DNA of 19,776 bases from assembly GCA_003118195.1 (NCBI GenBank), contig BEXV01000150.1, positions 297,731 to 317,506 on the forward strand. Direction: 5' to 3'. Position numbers and translations under genes: made by a program. Shown one piece after another: positions 1-9,262 of this stretch. The stretch's first letter is position 1. Every line of letters begins with the position of its first letter. The notes under the pieces are model-generated. The model made no database searches, was not told the origin of the DNA, and was given only the letters and a program-made list of their open reading frames with translations. Source of the stretch: Hemicentrotus pulcherrimus (lineage: Eukaryota > Echinodermata > Echinoidea > Camarodonta > Strongylocentrotidae).

Positions 1-2
1 CC

Positions 3-15
3 GGGGGGGGGGGGG
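3..15. repeat. G13 homopolymer at the window edge
   Basis: Thirteen consecutive G follow two C at the start of the window, 37 bases past the NICN1 stop in its 3' UTR. Long G runs are prone to length error, so the exact length is doubtful. Confidence 0.8.
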
Positions 16-51
16 ATTGGCAAACATTCCCTTAACACTTTTTTTTTCCAA

Positions 52-3000
52 TTAGATTTCCCTGTTAAAAGCTTTTTCCTTGACTGATGATAGACTTACA
101 TCAAATCTTCCCAAAGCGCTTTCTGTCTGATGCTCCTGTACCTTAGCTGTCAGAGCCCACAGCCTCTGTAACCCTGCTGCAACTTCATCAACAGGCATCG
201 AACTCTGTAACAAAACACAAGAAAACACATTGTTAAACAATTAAATAATTTGAGAAAACAGATGCTGCCGAAGATTAAATATAAATATTAATTTAAACCA
301 CACAGCGTGAATTCTGAGGTAAGGTATAATGATACAAGTGAACGTTTGTAAAAGCTTTTTTTGCCGATATGCATGTATACATACCAGGTACACAATATGC
401 CTTTCAGGTTTACACTTCCGGTACTTGAAAAAATATAAACCGGTAAAGAAGTAATGTTGCAGTATGTATTTTATGGTTAGTTATAAAAGTAGCAAAGACA
501 TATTTTATCTTCAGCATTTGTCCTAGTACTTACTAGTTGAAAGATAAAACATATATTACCTTAGAGTCAGAGCGAGGTGTCTGAGCCAATTTGTGTTGAT
601 GCTTTTCTAACCATTCAACCATAGGAGGGATCGTTACTCTCTGGAAAGGCAAAGATAAGGGTATTGAAATGAAGATGTAATCACCGGATATATCTAAAAA
701 TGAATATGATATGTTAAAACAGATATAAAGTCAACTAAAAATCGTTAGGGCTCTTCATTTTTGAACGAAATATAAAATCTACATGTAGGTACATGCTGCT
801 TAAATAAGTATCGGCTTGCAGGTAGGTTCATGTAGTAGGTTCGTGTAGTAGACTCCACAGAAGATTTCAAAAGAGACACTGTATAATATATAAGGTTATT
901 TTGTATATCATCAATTAAAGCCAACTATAATCTTCTTCCATTGTTGCAAATCATTGTTATCATTATTCATGTAAAATTCTAGACACTGTATAACAATTTG
1001 TTGAATTATTGATTTCCAGGAATCTCTTTGTTGCATGGAGAAAACATTGACAAAAAGTAATAGAACAGATAACTATGAAAACAAGAGTGAATTTTCCTCC
1101 TCACCTCTTCATTGTATTCTGTGATAGTCACATTGTCGACTCCAAAGTTGGCCCAGACAGTAGAAGGCTGCTGTAGGATGAGACGTAGCGCTGTAACCTT
1201 GTCGGGCGAAACCAGCATCTGAGTTCACAAAACAAATTTGTTGATCTATTAAAGCGTTTGTCATTCATGTAACAAGCGGGATATTGTCCTTATTGTCAAC
1301 ACTTTATATCAATGTAGATGGGCAATGCCAAAGCAAGTTACAGAACATTAATATATATCTCATATACAGTCAAACCTGTCTACAGCGACCACCCAAGGGA
1401 AACACAAAAAGTGGCCTTTGTAGACAGGTGGTCTTTGTAGACAGGTGGTCACTAAAGCAGGTTTGACTGTACATGTATGTATGTATTGTATTGTATTTAC
1501 TAAACTTCATTGGTACATGTACATCAATATTCTGTTTATAAACATATAAATCAATTTACAATGCAATGTAACAAATCAATATTATGTTTGTAAACATGTA
1601 TCTAAGACCTCCCTAATTAAAAACAATTCTTAAATAGCAAGAGATGATTCTTCCCACTTGTAACTACACTTCATCAAAAACAGTTACAGTAGCCCTACAG
1701 ATAGACTTATACACTTTTCTAACTGCACCGATTTTCATCGGATGCATCCGGACGCATCCGATGAAAGTGGCAGTTAGAAAGCAACAGAGGAGAAAAGGGT
1801 GATTAAATAGCCGATGAAAAGAAGAGAAATAGGCGATTAAATTCTCCTGCTCAAGAGCAGGAGAAATTCTCATTCTATCGGTGTGACACCGATGAAACGT
1901 GCAGTTAGAAAACGTTCGGGAGAAAAAGGCGATTAAAATGGTCAGAGGTCGCAATATACACGCGCTTTATTGTGTGTTTGTTGACTTATGGTTGAGCATG
2001 CTGCATGCTAGCTAGATGGAGCGCGGGCTTAATGATTACGCAATAATTCTTCACTTCCAGCAATGGCTCGCCACACCGAGTGAATTTCACCGGCAGTTAG
2101 AAAGCAACAGGGGGAAAACTGCGGTTTCACCTTTGTTTACATAAGGAAAATTTAATCGGTATTTTCATCGGTGTCACTCCGATAGAGTGCAGTTAGAAAA
2201 GGGTATACCAGGTAAGTTAAATTCTGTAAACAAAACAAAAAAAACATGCCTAGACTCAAGGTCGTGGATATTTGTCCTTTATATATTGTCCAACATGCAT
2301 TTAAGTCTATGAAGATTTATGAAATATCGCTTGTAAACTTCTTCAAATTGGTGGTTTAAGTCGACTGTCCAGACACACAACGTCCGGGTATACTGCTCAC
2401 CTGGTCCCTGGTAAAAGTGAAGTAATCCTGGGAGGAGACATCACAATGTACATCAGGCATCAGCTGTGTGAGTTTGATACATGTTAACCATTTAGGGTCA
2501 CCTAGCATGTAACAAAGAGAAAGATCATGAAAAGTTATAATATTTAATCTTAAAATGCAATTTTGAATAGTTAAATCAATAATAACAGTAAAATTTTGAA
2601 TCCATTGTAAACAAAATAACTGATCAGGTCTTCAATTTTCTTTTTTTTTTTTGGTTGAAATTCTTTATGTCTGGCCTATTACTGAACTTATACAAATATG
2701 TTCTTATTATATCGTTCACTACCATCATTAATTTGACCATTAAGAAAATTACAGTCACTGCTAAATGCAATTTGCGCAAAGAAAACAATATACACCTTCA
2801 CAATTAAGTTGAATGTCAAAAGGAAAAATGACATGAAAGCAGAAGGGGGAGCAGAGAAGGTACCGGTATACATGTACCTATCCTGTAACAGAGGGTGAAA
2901 CCCTTTTACAGATTAATTCCTTTCATATGACATTATGACAGATTAGTTTTCAGGGTCCCGTAGTCCTTAATTATTAAAAAGAAAAGAAAAATTATGAAAC

Positions 3001-3816
3001 ATATATTGAATTTTAATTTTAATCTGATTGATAATTAATCGCCCTTAGAAATACCTTGGTTTCCGTCTTTGTTGCTTCTTAGCTTCATTGAAATAAACCC
3101 AGTGTAGTTGTTCTTGAATGTAATATCTCCAATCTGTTTAAAATGCAAGATACATGTAGGGTCTATATTACCGGTAGTTCTATAATAAAACACATGGTTG
3201 AAATTTGTCGTTTGGTTAGAAGAAATACACACATTATCAGGGATAACAAAACACGATATTAATATAACCAACATTCTGGAAAGAGGTGGTTAGCGAAGCC
3301 TGACATAGTCTCACTCTCAGTGACATAGCCGTTGGAATAATTTGAAGCTGTTGTTGGACGTTTAGTCAACCATGCGTCGATGATCGAGTTCTCTTTTACA
3401 GCGAGCTATAATTAATCAAATCTAAAAATAAGATCAGCCAGCCTACACATATTATTGCGAATTGAGGCCAAGTATTTTCAAGTCATTTACTGATTTTCCT
3501 CCCAAATCAACAAGCCAGGTTTTGCCTTTGCCACCAACCTTTACCTTTATTTACCCGAGATTCTATATGCCACTTACACTTCTCAAATGTCAACTAATCA
3601 TCCATTCATAGTGATCTATTTTTATGTTTTAGATATAACAAATTGGTGAAATATTGTTCAACTTACATCTACGAATTCAAAATTCGGAAAAGTGATGTCC
3701 ACGACAGACACGCCACAAGATGCCTTGTCTTTCCCGTCTGAAGATTTGGCATACAAATCTACAGGTTTTTTCATGGAGCAACTTAGCACATTCCCTCGCT
3801 TGTATTTTTGGGACAT
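52..3816 (-). CDS. NICN1: Nicolin-1, tubulin polyglutamylase complex subunit (six coding exons, complete)
   Basis: Coding exons in transcription order are 3816-3667, 3133-3055, 2501-2401, 1218-1105, 640-560 and 204-52. All introns are GT/AG and the phases join exactly, giving 225 aa (human NICN1 is about 213). Landmarks shared with the family are VVDITFP (exon 1), ITFKNNYTGFIS (human ITFKNYYTAFLS), KWLTC...LMPD, ALRLILQQPS.VW.NF (human ELRLILRQPSPLWLSF), and the C-terminal LWALT......ALGRFDV (human MWALT...ARIGRFDV). The ATG at 3816 is the first one after an in-frame TAG and has A at -3. The stop is TAA at 54-52. NICN1 is known as a small subunit of the TTLL1 tubulin polyglutamylase complex, which adds glutamate chains to tubulin in neurons and axonemes; it has no catalytic residues of its own. 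The first exon points away from the ciliary gene PIERCE1. The 3' UTR and poly(A) signal run off the left edge. The assignment is firm; expression is not shown. Confidence 0.95.
1367..1469. mobile_element. 103-bp MITE with TA target duplication (in NICN1 intron 3)
   Basis: The terminal inverted repeats are perfect 12-mers: CAGTCAAACCTG at 1367-1378 and CAGGTTTGACTG at 1458-1469. Each is flanked by TA (1365-1366 and 1470-1471), the duplication typical of Tc1/mariner-type insertions. Inside are two direct copies of TTTGTAGACAGGTGGTC, and the left arm (TCTACAGCGACCACC) partly pairs with the right, so the element can fold back. It has no coding capacity. It is probably a non-autonomous DNA transposon; the superfamily is inferred from the TA flank only. 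Confidence 0.75.
1714..2201. mobile_element. Foldback-like element built from repeated hairpins (in NICN1 intron 3)
   Basis: The ends are a 15-bp perfect inverted repeat, CTTTTCTAACTGCAC (1714-1728) and GTGCAGTTAGAAAAG (2187-2201). The core GCAGTTAGAAA also occurs internally near 1773, 1901 and 2093, so the element looks like several related short units in a row. Strong hairpins lie inside: 13-bp arms TTTCATCGGATGC/GCATCCGATGAAA at 1733-1766, arms around CTCCTGCTC/GAGCAGGAG at 1842-1865, and ATCGGTGT/ACACCGAT near 1877-1893. No clear target duplication was found. No protein is encoded; an open frame across 1664-1954 is fortuitous. Confidence 0.65.
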
Positions 3817-4245
3817 GTTTATTGGGTATTCTATTTTGTGATTCAAAAGCACTAGGATCTATCACACAAGTTAAAGCAATCCGCAATCTTCTCTTTCTGA
3901 CTTGTTTTGAGATCAGGGAAAGTCGATACGACTACGGACCAGCCAGTGAAAAGTCCCCCCGAAGTCTGGCGTAGGCTAAATGCGCTTTCGCTACTACCGG
4001 TACCGCTCGAATTAACGTTCTTGCTCGTTCCTCCATCCAGCTCCTATAGCGCCTAGACCGGTAGAGTTCGGAGATCTAGGGTTAATCAATCAAGGAACTC
4101 AGCCGGAGATAAAATAGCGCAGTATCAGCAGCACGCACACTTCAAGAGCACATTCAATCATTGTTGTTGGTTCGATCGCGCGCGCTGCGTGAACTTTGTA
4201 AGATAAAGATTTCTGCGCTAGATGTTCCGTTCCTCAGCGAGTTGG

Positions 4246-4258
4246 TCACGTCACGTCA
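4246..4258. promoter_or_regulatory. CRE-like double site
   Basis: TCACGTCACGTCA contains two overlapping CACGTCA-like elements (TGACGTG on the minus strand), matching ATF/CREB half sites and a CACGT(C) E-box-like core. It sits about 20 bp from the X-box-like site. Binding is inferred from the motif. Confidence 0.4.
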
Positions 4259-4276
4259 AGGGCGGGTATTGTTTGC

Positions 4277-4290
4277 TGTGCCTTAGCAAC
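4277..4290. promoter_or_regulatory. X-box-like RFX site
   Basis: TGTGCCTTAGCAAC has a perfect right half site AGCAAC and a weaker left half (TGCC core) with the normal two-base spacer. It matches 10 of 14 positions of the symmetric RFX site GTTGCCATGGCAAC. It is 214 bp upstream of the PIERCE1 ATG and 460 bp upstream of the NICN1 ATG. RFX factors are the conserved activators of ciliary genes, and both flanking genes are ciliary/microtubule genes, which supports the reading. Confidence 0.55.
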
Positions 4291-4321
4291 AGTACAGCCA
4301 CGCAAGAGCTCCGTGTTGTTT

Positions 4322-4412
4322 TGTTTATCGAATTACTGCATCGAGTGCAATTACAGAGCTAGAGAGATCAACCTATAGGGCATATCCACCATAAAGCCGC
4401 GAACGATAAACA
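4322..4412. promoter_or_regulatory. Pair of forkhead-type (FOXJ1-like) sites
   Basis: TGTTTAT at 4322-4328 and ATAAACA at 4406-4412 are inverted copies of the forkhead core RYAAAYA. They lie downstream of the X-box-like site, toward PIERCE1. FOXJ1 often acts with RFX on motile-cilium genes. Such short motifs are common in AT-rich DNA, so each is weak evidence alone. Confidence 0.35.
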
Positions 4413-4504
4413 CAGCAAAACAGAAGCAGCTTCACTTGGGTTACTGTCAGTTAAATTCGGTTACAATTGTTTTGTAAAGAAAGATACAATAATCTTCATT
4501 TGAA

Positions 4505-7447
4505 ATGGAGCAATCTGGAAATCAAGCCCAACACCATCATGCTGGCGCTGGACAGGTAAGCTAGATTTTTACTTTTTTTTCAGCCAAAAAAAGTCCAATG
4601 TAACTTTAGACCTCTAGACCCTAGAGTCTAGATCTAGACCTATTTCAATTTCGATTAACCTGCTAAAACTTTTTGTAGAGGCCTTTATGTGTACAGTAAC
4701 AGCAACATAATATCTCTAAACTCTAAAACTAATAGGCCCTGGCCTAGATCTAGATCTAGATCAAGAGTCTAGGCTAACAGCTTTTGACTTTGAGAATATT
4801 TTCTGAGCTGATCGAGTTCTGTCTGCAATTCTGACTGTTGTAGATTTACATGTAACTTGTATTCTTGGTTGGTTGGTCCTCCAAAATACTTGTCTGTCTT
4901 GTCTGTCTTGAGTTTTAACTGGAGGTGCGGGTAGGGTCTAGATCTAGGTTGTTTTGATTTGTAGATGGGGGATAGTCTACGTCAGGGCAATTTTGAATTA
5001 GATCTAGACAGGGTCAGTGTGGGCAAAAGTCTTGGCGGTTTGTGGTGATATAGATCTATCAATGGTATTTCATTTGCTAGGTCCGAGGACTAGACTCTGA
5101 CTCTAAGATTCTAGTTCATCTAGATCCAGAGTCTAGACCCTATCAATTTGTTTCTTTTGTATTTTATTTTGTACCTTTTGACTTATTGGTCATAAATTTT
5201 ACCGGAAAAATCTGAATGACGTAATATCTTTTTGTTTCATTGAGTATAGATCTAGGGCGTACCAACGGTATGGATTCTAGACTTGTCTTTTCTACTTTAC
5301 TGCATCTCCAGTGGTCATCCATTCTCAGAGCCAGATTAAAATTTAAAAACTAAAAATCTAACTTACCGGAACTCTTTCTTACAGAATATATAAATATAAT
5401 AGAAGGTTGAGTTCACAGAGCTCAGTGAATATGCGCAAAGTAGGCTACCTTTGTCGTACGCCGTTGCTATTCCTTAATAATTATATGTAGACCTACGTAC
5501 ATGTACATGTAGGTCTAAACAAATGCTGCAGTAAACCACCATGACCATGCACTTCACGATATCTGAACGAGCCTCAAGTACATGCAAATTAATGCTACTT
5601 CAGTATCCCATGCAAATGTGTACATTTACCTACATGTAGATTGTTTTGGGTTTTTTAATGGGAAAAATTGCTTCTTCTTTTGTCAAATTCACAGCCTTAA
5701 ATGGCATCTTAAAGACTTACACTAATTGACCAAAAACAGTTTTTAATAAAAACAGTGTAATTTCCTTTGTCAAACAGATGGAGACTGAAAGGAAAGAGCG
5801 TGATCAAGTCCTTGCCACAACAACCCTTGAGAAGAACCAGGGAGCCAAAACATCAGACCATTATAGAACACAAAACCTTCCACACAGATTTGAAAATCCT
5901 GGTAAGTTTCTGCTAAATGACGTTACTTGCAATCAAATGGTTTGTCAGATCATATTTGGTCTAGTTATGCTTACAAACAATCTCACTGCTTATAGACCAA
6001 ATTTTAGATTAATTCCTTTTAAAAGATTTTGTTTACCGTAAATCTCCGTGTATAAGACGCACCAGTGTATAAGACGCACCACGACTTTTGAGATTTAAAA
6101 AAAAAAAAAATCGACGGCAGGATACGAACCCATGCCGACACACACATAGATTGGCTTCCAAAGCCAGCGCCTTAGACCGCGCGGTTATCGCGCACCGATG
6201 CCATATCTAGGAGTTTCTAGTAGTGTATACATTGAAATGGATTCAAATGGCGACTTCGCGTGCTGGATACGGCTTCTTCTTTTACTTTTGCAATGTATTC
6301 GCACAAATTACTGCATTTATATCTAAATCTGTACCATATTGCCAAAAAGTAAATTAGATGTATATTAGATTTATGGTCTATATTCTAATTCTTCTCAAGG
6401 TACTTTCATTAGTCATGCTAGTTGAAAAAGAGGTTCACATAATATTTGTTCAATTATAATGTCAATTTGCCTTCTTCTATTGCCTGTACTGTATTCTTTA
6501 CATATACATATATATATATATATATATGCATTCATGTATTAGTTTGTGTATCATAAAAAAACAATTATACTTTTCAAAAAGATTGTCTAGAATGTCTTCC
6601 ACTGTTTACAACTAATTTTTAATCATACCAACCAATTCTGATTGAAACAGTGAGCTGCAGCTAATCAGTAGCTAAAGATTAAATCCTTAAAATGTTAAGA
6701 ACCCCCTGAAAACCCATTTTAAATGTGAATTGAGCATCTTGTTTCATTATCTTAAATGAATGAATAAGTTTATTAATTATCTCTCTCTCTCTCTCTCTCT
6801 CTCTTTCTCAACCTCCACAGACGTATTTGAAGGATACAATCACAAACCACAGAACCCTCTCTACTACACTACCAACATGGGATATGGCAGTATACCTCCC
6901 ACCGTCGACACGGTACCCACCTGTTTCCATGCAAAAACAAACAAGTTCTCAGAGGTAAGCATCACAATCCATAACACTGGTGTACGTTCTTGTTCTTGCA
7001 GCGAGTTAATTTGGTTTGCATCCATACTATTGAATCTTCTCATGAGCACGAGCTCAAAATGTATGGCATTTAGTAATTTCGAACGATTGTCTTTATTGAT
7101 GTAGTGTCTAAAAAAGACCATCATCAACTTATTGTGTGTATTTTTGTGAAAAATACTGTTTAAAAAAGGTAACATTAGCATTTGATATGTTCTTTCATCT
7201 TACAATTGTTAGGAATATTTTCAGCATGCATTTATGGATGTAACATAGAGGACATGACACTGAACAACAACAACAAAATGATAAAACTGACTGAGGAGAA
7301 ATTATGCATTGAATTTTTCATTTATTCATTTCAGCCATGCATGTGGAATCTTCAATGATTTTTCCCCCTTATTTTTCAATCCAGCATTTAGGTAAATGTG
7401 GCATGTACCGCAATGAAGGACTTAACACAGGCATGGAATCAAGCTGA
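4505..7447 (+). CDS. PIERCE1: Piercer of microtubule wall protein (PIERCE1-like, four coding exons, complete)
   Basis: Coding exons are 4505-4555, 5778-5901, 6821-6954 and 7385-7447, with GT/AG introns and exact phase joining, giving 123 aa (human PIERCE1 is about 136). The ATG at 4505 has G at -3 and +4 and follows an in-frame TAA at 4490. The body matches PIERCE1: TSDHYR...LPHRFENP (human TSDYYR...LPGRFNNP), FEGY......LYYTTN.GYGS.PPTV..VP (human FRGY...VYRTSNQAYGSRAPTV..MP), KTNKFSE (human NSNKFSQ), GKCGMYRNEGLN (human AAGGMFRNNTLN). Similarity to the paralogue PIERCE2 is weaker. PIERCE proteins are microtubule inner proteins that bridge the A- and B-tubules of ciliary doublets and help dock outer dynein arms; PIERCE1 also bears on left-right asymmetry in vertebrates. 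The protein is small, without a signal peptide or membrane segment. The first 17 residues (histidine-rich HHH) are not conserved; a second in-frame Met opens exon 2. An AATAAA at 8058 or 9257 may end the transcript. Confidence 0.92.
4590..5290. repeat. TCTAGA/AGATCT palindrome cluster in PIERCE1 intron 1
   Basis: About ten TCTAGA hexamers, many fused with AGATCT into runs such as TCTAGATCTAGA, fall in roughly 700 bp (clusters near 4612-4640, 4740-4772, 4935-4948, 4999-5008, 5115-5140, 5246-5256 and 5274-5284). Chance would give less than one. The copies are irregularly spaced rather than a clean tandem array. Origin and function are unknown. Confidence 0.7.
5488..5517. repeat. Short hairpin with TACATGTACATGTA core
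   Basis: The arms TAGACCTAC (5488-5496) and GTAGGTCTA (5509-5517) pair perfectly over a 12-nt centre made of an alternating GTACATGTACAT motif. It lies in PIERCE1 intron 1. It may be a remnant of a small inverted-repeat element. Confidence 0.5.
6037..6200 (-). mobile_element. tRNA-derived SINE-like element with tandem 17-mer tail (PIERCE1 intron 2)
   Basis: On the minus strand a degenerate tRNA head occupies about 6196-6112. It has an A-box-like region with GCGCGGTCTAAGGCGC, an anticodon-arm-like GGCTTTGGAAGCC, and a good B box GGGTTCGTATCC (6131-6120). It is followed by a T14 run (A14 on the plus strand, 6097-6110), and then by two perfect tandem copies of GTGTATAAGACGCACCA (plus strand 6048-6064 and 6065-6081). 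The T-stem and outer anticodon pairs are mismatched, so it is not a working tRNA gene. Whether the 17-mer part belongs to the SINE or to a separate transposon end is unclear. Confidence 0.6.
6508..6527. repeat. (AT)10 microsatellite
   Basis: An uninterrupted AT dinucleotide run in PIERCE1 intron 2, with TATA/CATA-rich flanks. Confidence 0.9.
6781..6804. repeat. (CT)12 microsatellite serving as a polypyrimidine tract
   Basis: Twelve CT units end 16 bases before the acceptor AG (6819-6820) of PIERCE1 exon 3, with TTCTCAACCTCCACAG in between. The microsatellite therefore sits where the splicing polypyrimidine tract belongs. Confidence 0.85.
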
Positions 7448-9262
7448 GCGTGATGAGCAGATGACCATGCTAAGCTTCATGATCTCAACAGTCAGACACA
7501 AATATTTATCTAACTCAGCCAAAGTAAAAGAGAGACATTGCCATGAGGTTATCATTTTTGAGAACACAAGAACAACAAATTGTTTTATGAATTCCAGCGT
7601 TTGGGATTCTTTTATTTAGTAAGTTCTACATTAAGAGATATATACATGTATTCATGCATATTTATGACAAATTTGATAACTCGTGTGCTGCAGGAGGTTA
7701 CTAGTTGTGTTATATACGATGCACTCTGTACATATCTTGTAAATAGAGATGGATAGTTTTCCTCTGCTCTTTGGCAAACTTAAATGTTTAAAGATCACTA
7801 TAGTCCAGCAGTCTAGGCGGCATGTTATGTTCATTCCGTCTAACTTATTTGGAAGAGATTTATAAAGCCCATGTATACAACCAAAGAGGACCAAGTACAC
7901 CAGGAATCAAATGCTCTACCTTGGTTACTAATTATAGCTTTTATAAGACATCCTTAATTGTATTAGTTGGGATGTAATTTATAATGCATTACCTTTTTAA
8001 ATATTAAGAGTTGAGAAAGTGCAAAAAAAAATTGCTAATGTTAAAGTCATGTCTAAAAATAAACTATTGTGAGTGATGATCTGATCTAAAATGAAACCAA
8101 AATAACTTCTGGGATGATACGATACAACAGTCACGCACTTAATGTTCCATTATGTTCTAGAATTATCATACATGTACATGTAGTCTATACTATTGGAAGA
8201 TTTATGCATTATGGACACATACATTAGGTACATGTCATTTGTTGTTATTTCAGTCACAGGGTCTAGCTGTTGTAGATCCAATGCTCATTCAAAGTAAAAT
8301 ATTTCAAAGTTAAGATCCAATCGTAAAAATACAAAATGATATCAGTCAGGTATGAAACTCTTGTAGCTTTGAACGAAACTCGTCATCTCCCTTATGTATT
8401 CACACCCACATACATGTACATGTATTTTTCATGAATGAGAAGAAATGGACTCCTCTAGAATTTGCAACTAAATTTTGTTGACTGGGGCAGCATCTCATGA
8501 AATAGACATCAATCTACATGTATGTAAGTTTGCCAACATTATATTGAAATGCTTTGTAAGTCACGACATGTGTTTCAGTGGTATGTTCACAAACTTGAGT
8601 CTGCATATGCCCTGCTGCCCTAATACCGGTATTTAGCGTAGTGGAGTGATCTCAATGATCAAACGAACATTATTATTTTATCAAAACTCAGTATCAAATA
8701 AGACTTGGGGTGCAGCAAACCAGAAATGTTTCCGAAGAGAGGTATGTCACAGATGTATATATTACAGTTGCCAGCCTTCAAATTTATAGTCGATTTTGAT
8801 GTTGTTGTATCGCTTGTAATGTTTAAATCTTGAAGATTGAAACTCTCTTTGGGAAGACAAATTGAAGTCTGGAATAGTAGCCAAGTTCTGTGAAATCATT
8901 TGCCCTAAAAGATTTGGTTTATACTATATACTAGACAGAAATAACCATCTGGTACTGACATTTGTCAACCTTTCTAGAGGTGGTCGGGACAGATGTGGTC
9001 TCTCACCGAAGCTTTTAGACTAGGTTTATTCATGAATTTCATTAGAATTGCTGGCTGTATATGGCAAATGTGGTGAAGTATGGCATAATGATGGTATGCA
9101 CATTATAGAGCTTTCTTCATTTCCCTAATGCTCATTTAAAATGCGTTGTGTGAACCATCTTCACATATATTTCATACAGAAGTTTAATACACTCTACCAG
9201 AATGCAAGATGAATTATTTTTCAGCTTTATTTGTTTCATTGTACCACAAATCTGAGAATAAA
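7448..9262 (+). other. PIERCE1 3' UTR and downstream DNA, no second gene seen
   Basis: After the PIERCE1 stop I find no further exon on either strand. Candidate poly(A) signals AATAAA occur at 8058-8063 and 9257-9262; either could end the transcript. Two exact copies of the palindrome TACATGTACATGTA (8169-8182 and 8411-8424) lie here. Open frames at 7398-7619 and 7652-7900 resemble no family I know and look fortuitous. Confidence 0.45.

Larger units (their letters stand above)
3817..4504. promoter_or_regulatory. Divergent CpG-rich promoter between NICN1 and PIERCE1
   Basis: This 688-bp interval separates the start codons of two head-to-head genes and is visibly richer in CpG (about 3930-4330, for example the GATCGCGCGCGC stretch) than the AT-rich introns around it. 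It contains an X-box-like site at 4277-4290, a CRE-like double site at 4246-4258, a GC box GGCGGG at 4261-4266, and forkhead-type sites at 4322-4328 and 4406-4412. I see no convincing TATA box for either gene. Transcription start sites cannot be placed from sequence alone. The 5' UTRs of both genes must lie here, perhaps with an unseen non-coding exon. Confidence 0.7.

Noticed and set aside
1664..1954. 96-codon minus-strand frame as an extra NICN1 exon
   Set aside because: It crosses a foldback element and lies in intron 3, whose flanking exons already join in phase with family-like sequence.
3720..3974. Plus-strand 84-codon frame over NICN1 exon 1
   Set aside because: It is the antisense of a coding exon with strong NICN1 similarity.
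6112..6196. Possible functional tRNA gene on the minus strand (loop would give anticodon TGG)
   Set aside because: T-stem and the outer anticodon pair are mismatched, and no matching acceptor stem can be drawn; it is better explained as a SINE head.
7652..7900. Minus-strand frame downstream of PIERCE1
   Set aside because: No domain, no family similarity, and it lies in a likely 3' UTR.
8975..9010. Degenerate copy of the 1367-1469 MITE (AGGTGGTCGGGACAGATGTGG)
   Set aside because: Only loose similarity to the GACAGGTGGTC motif and no inverted ends were found.
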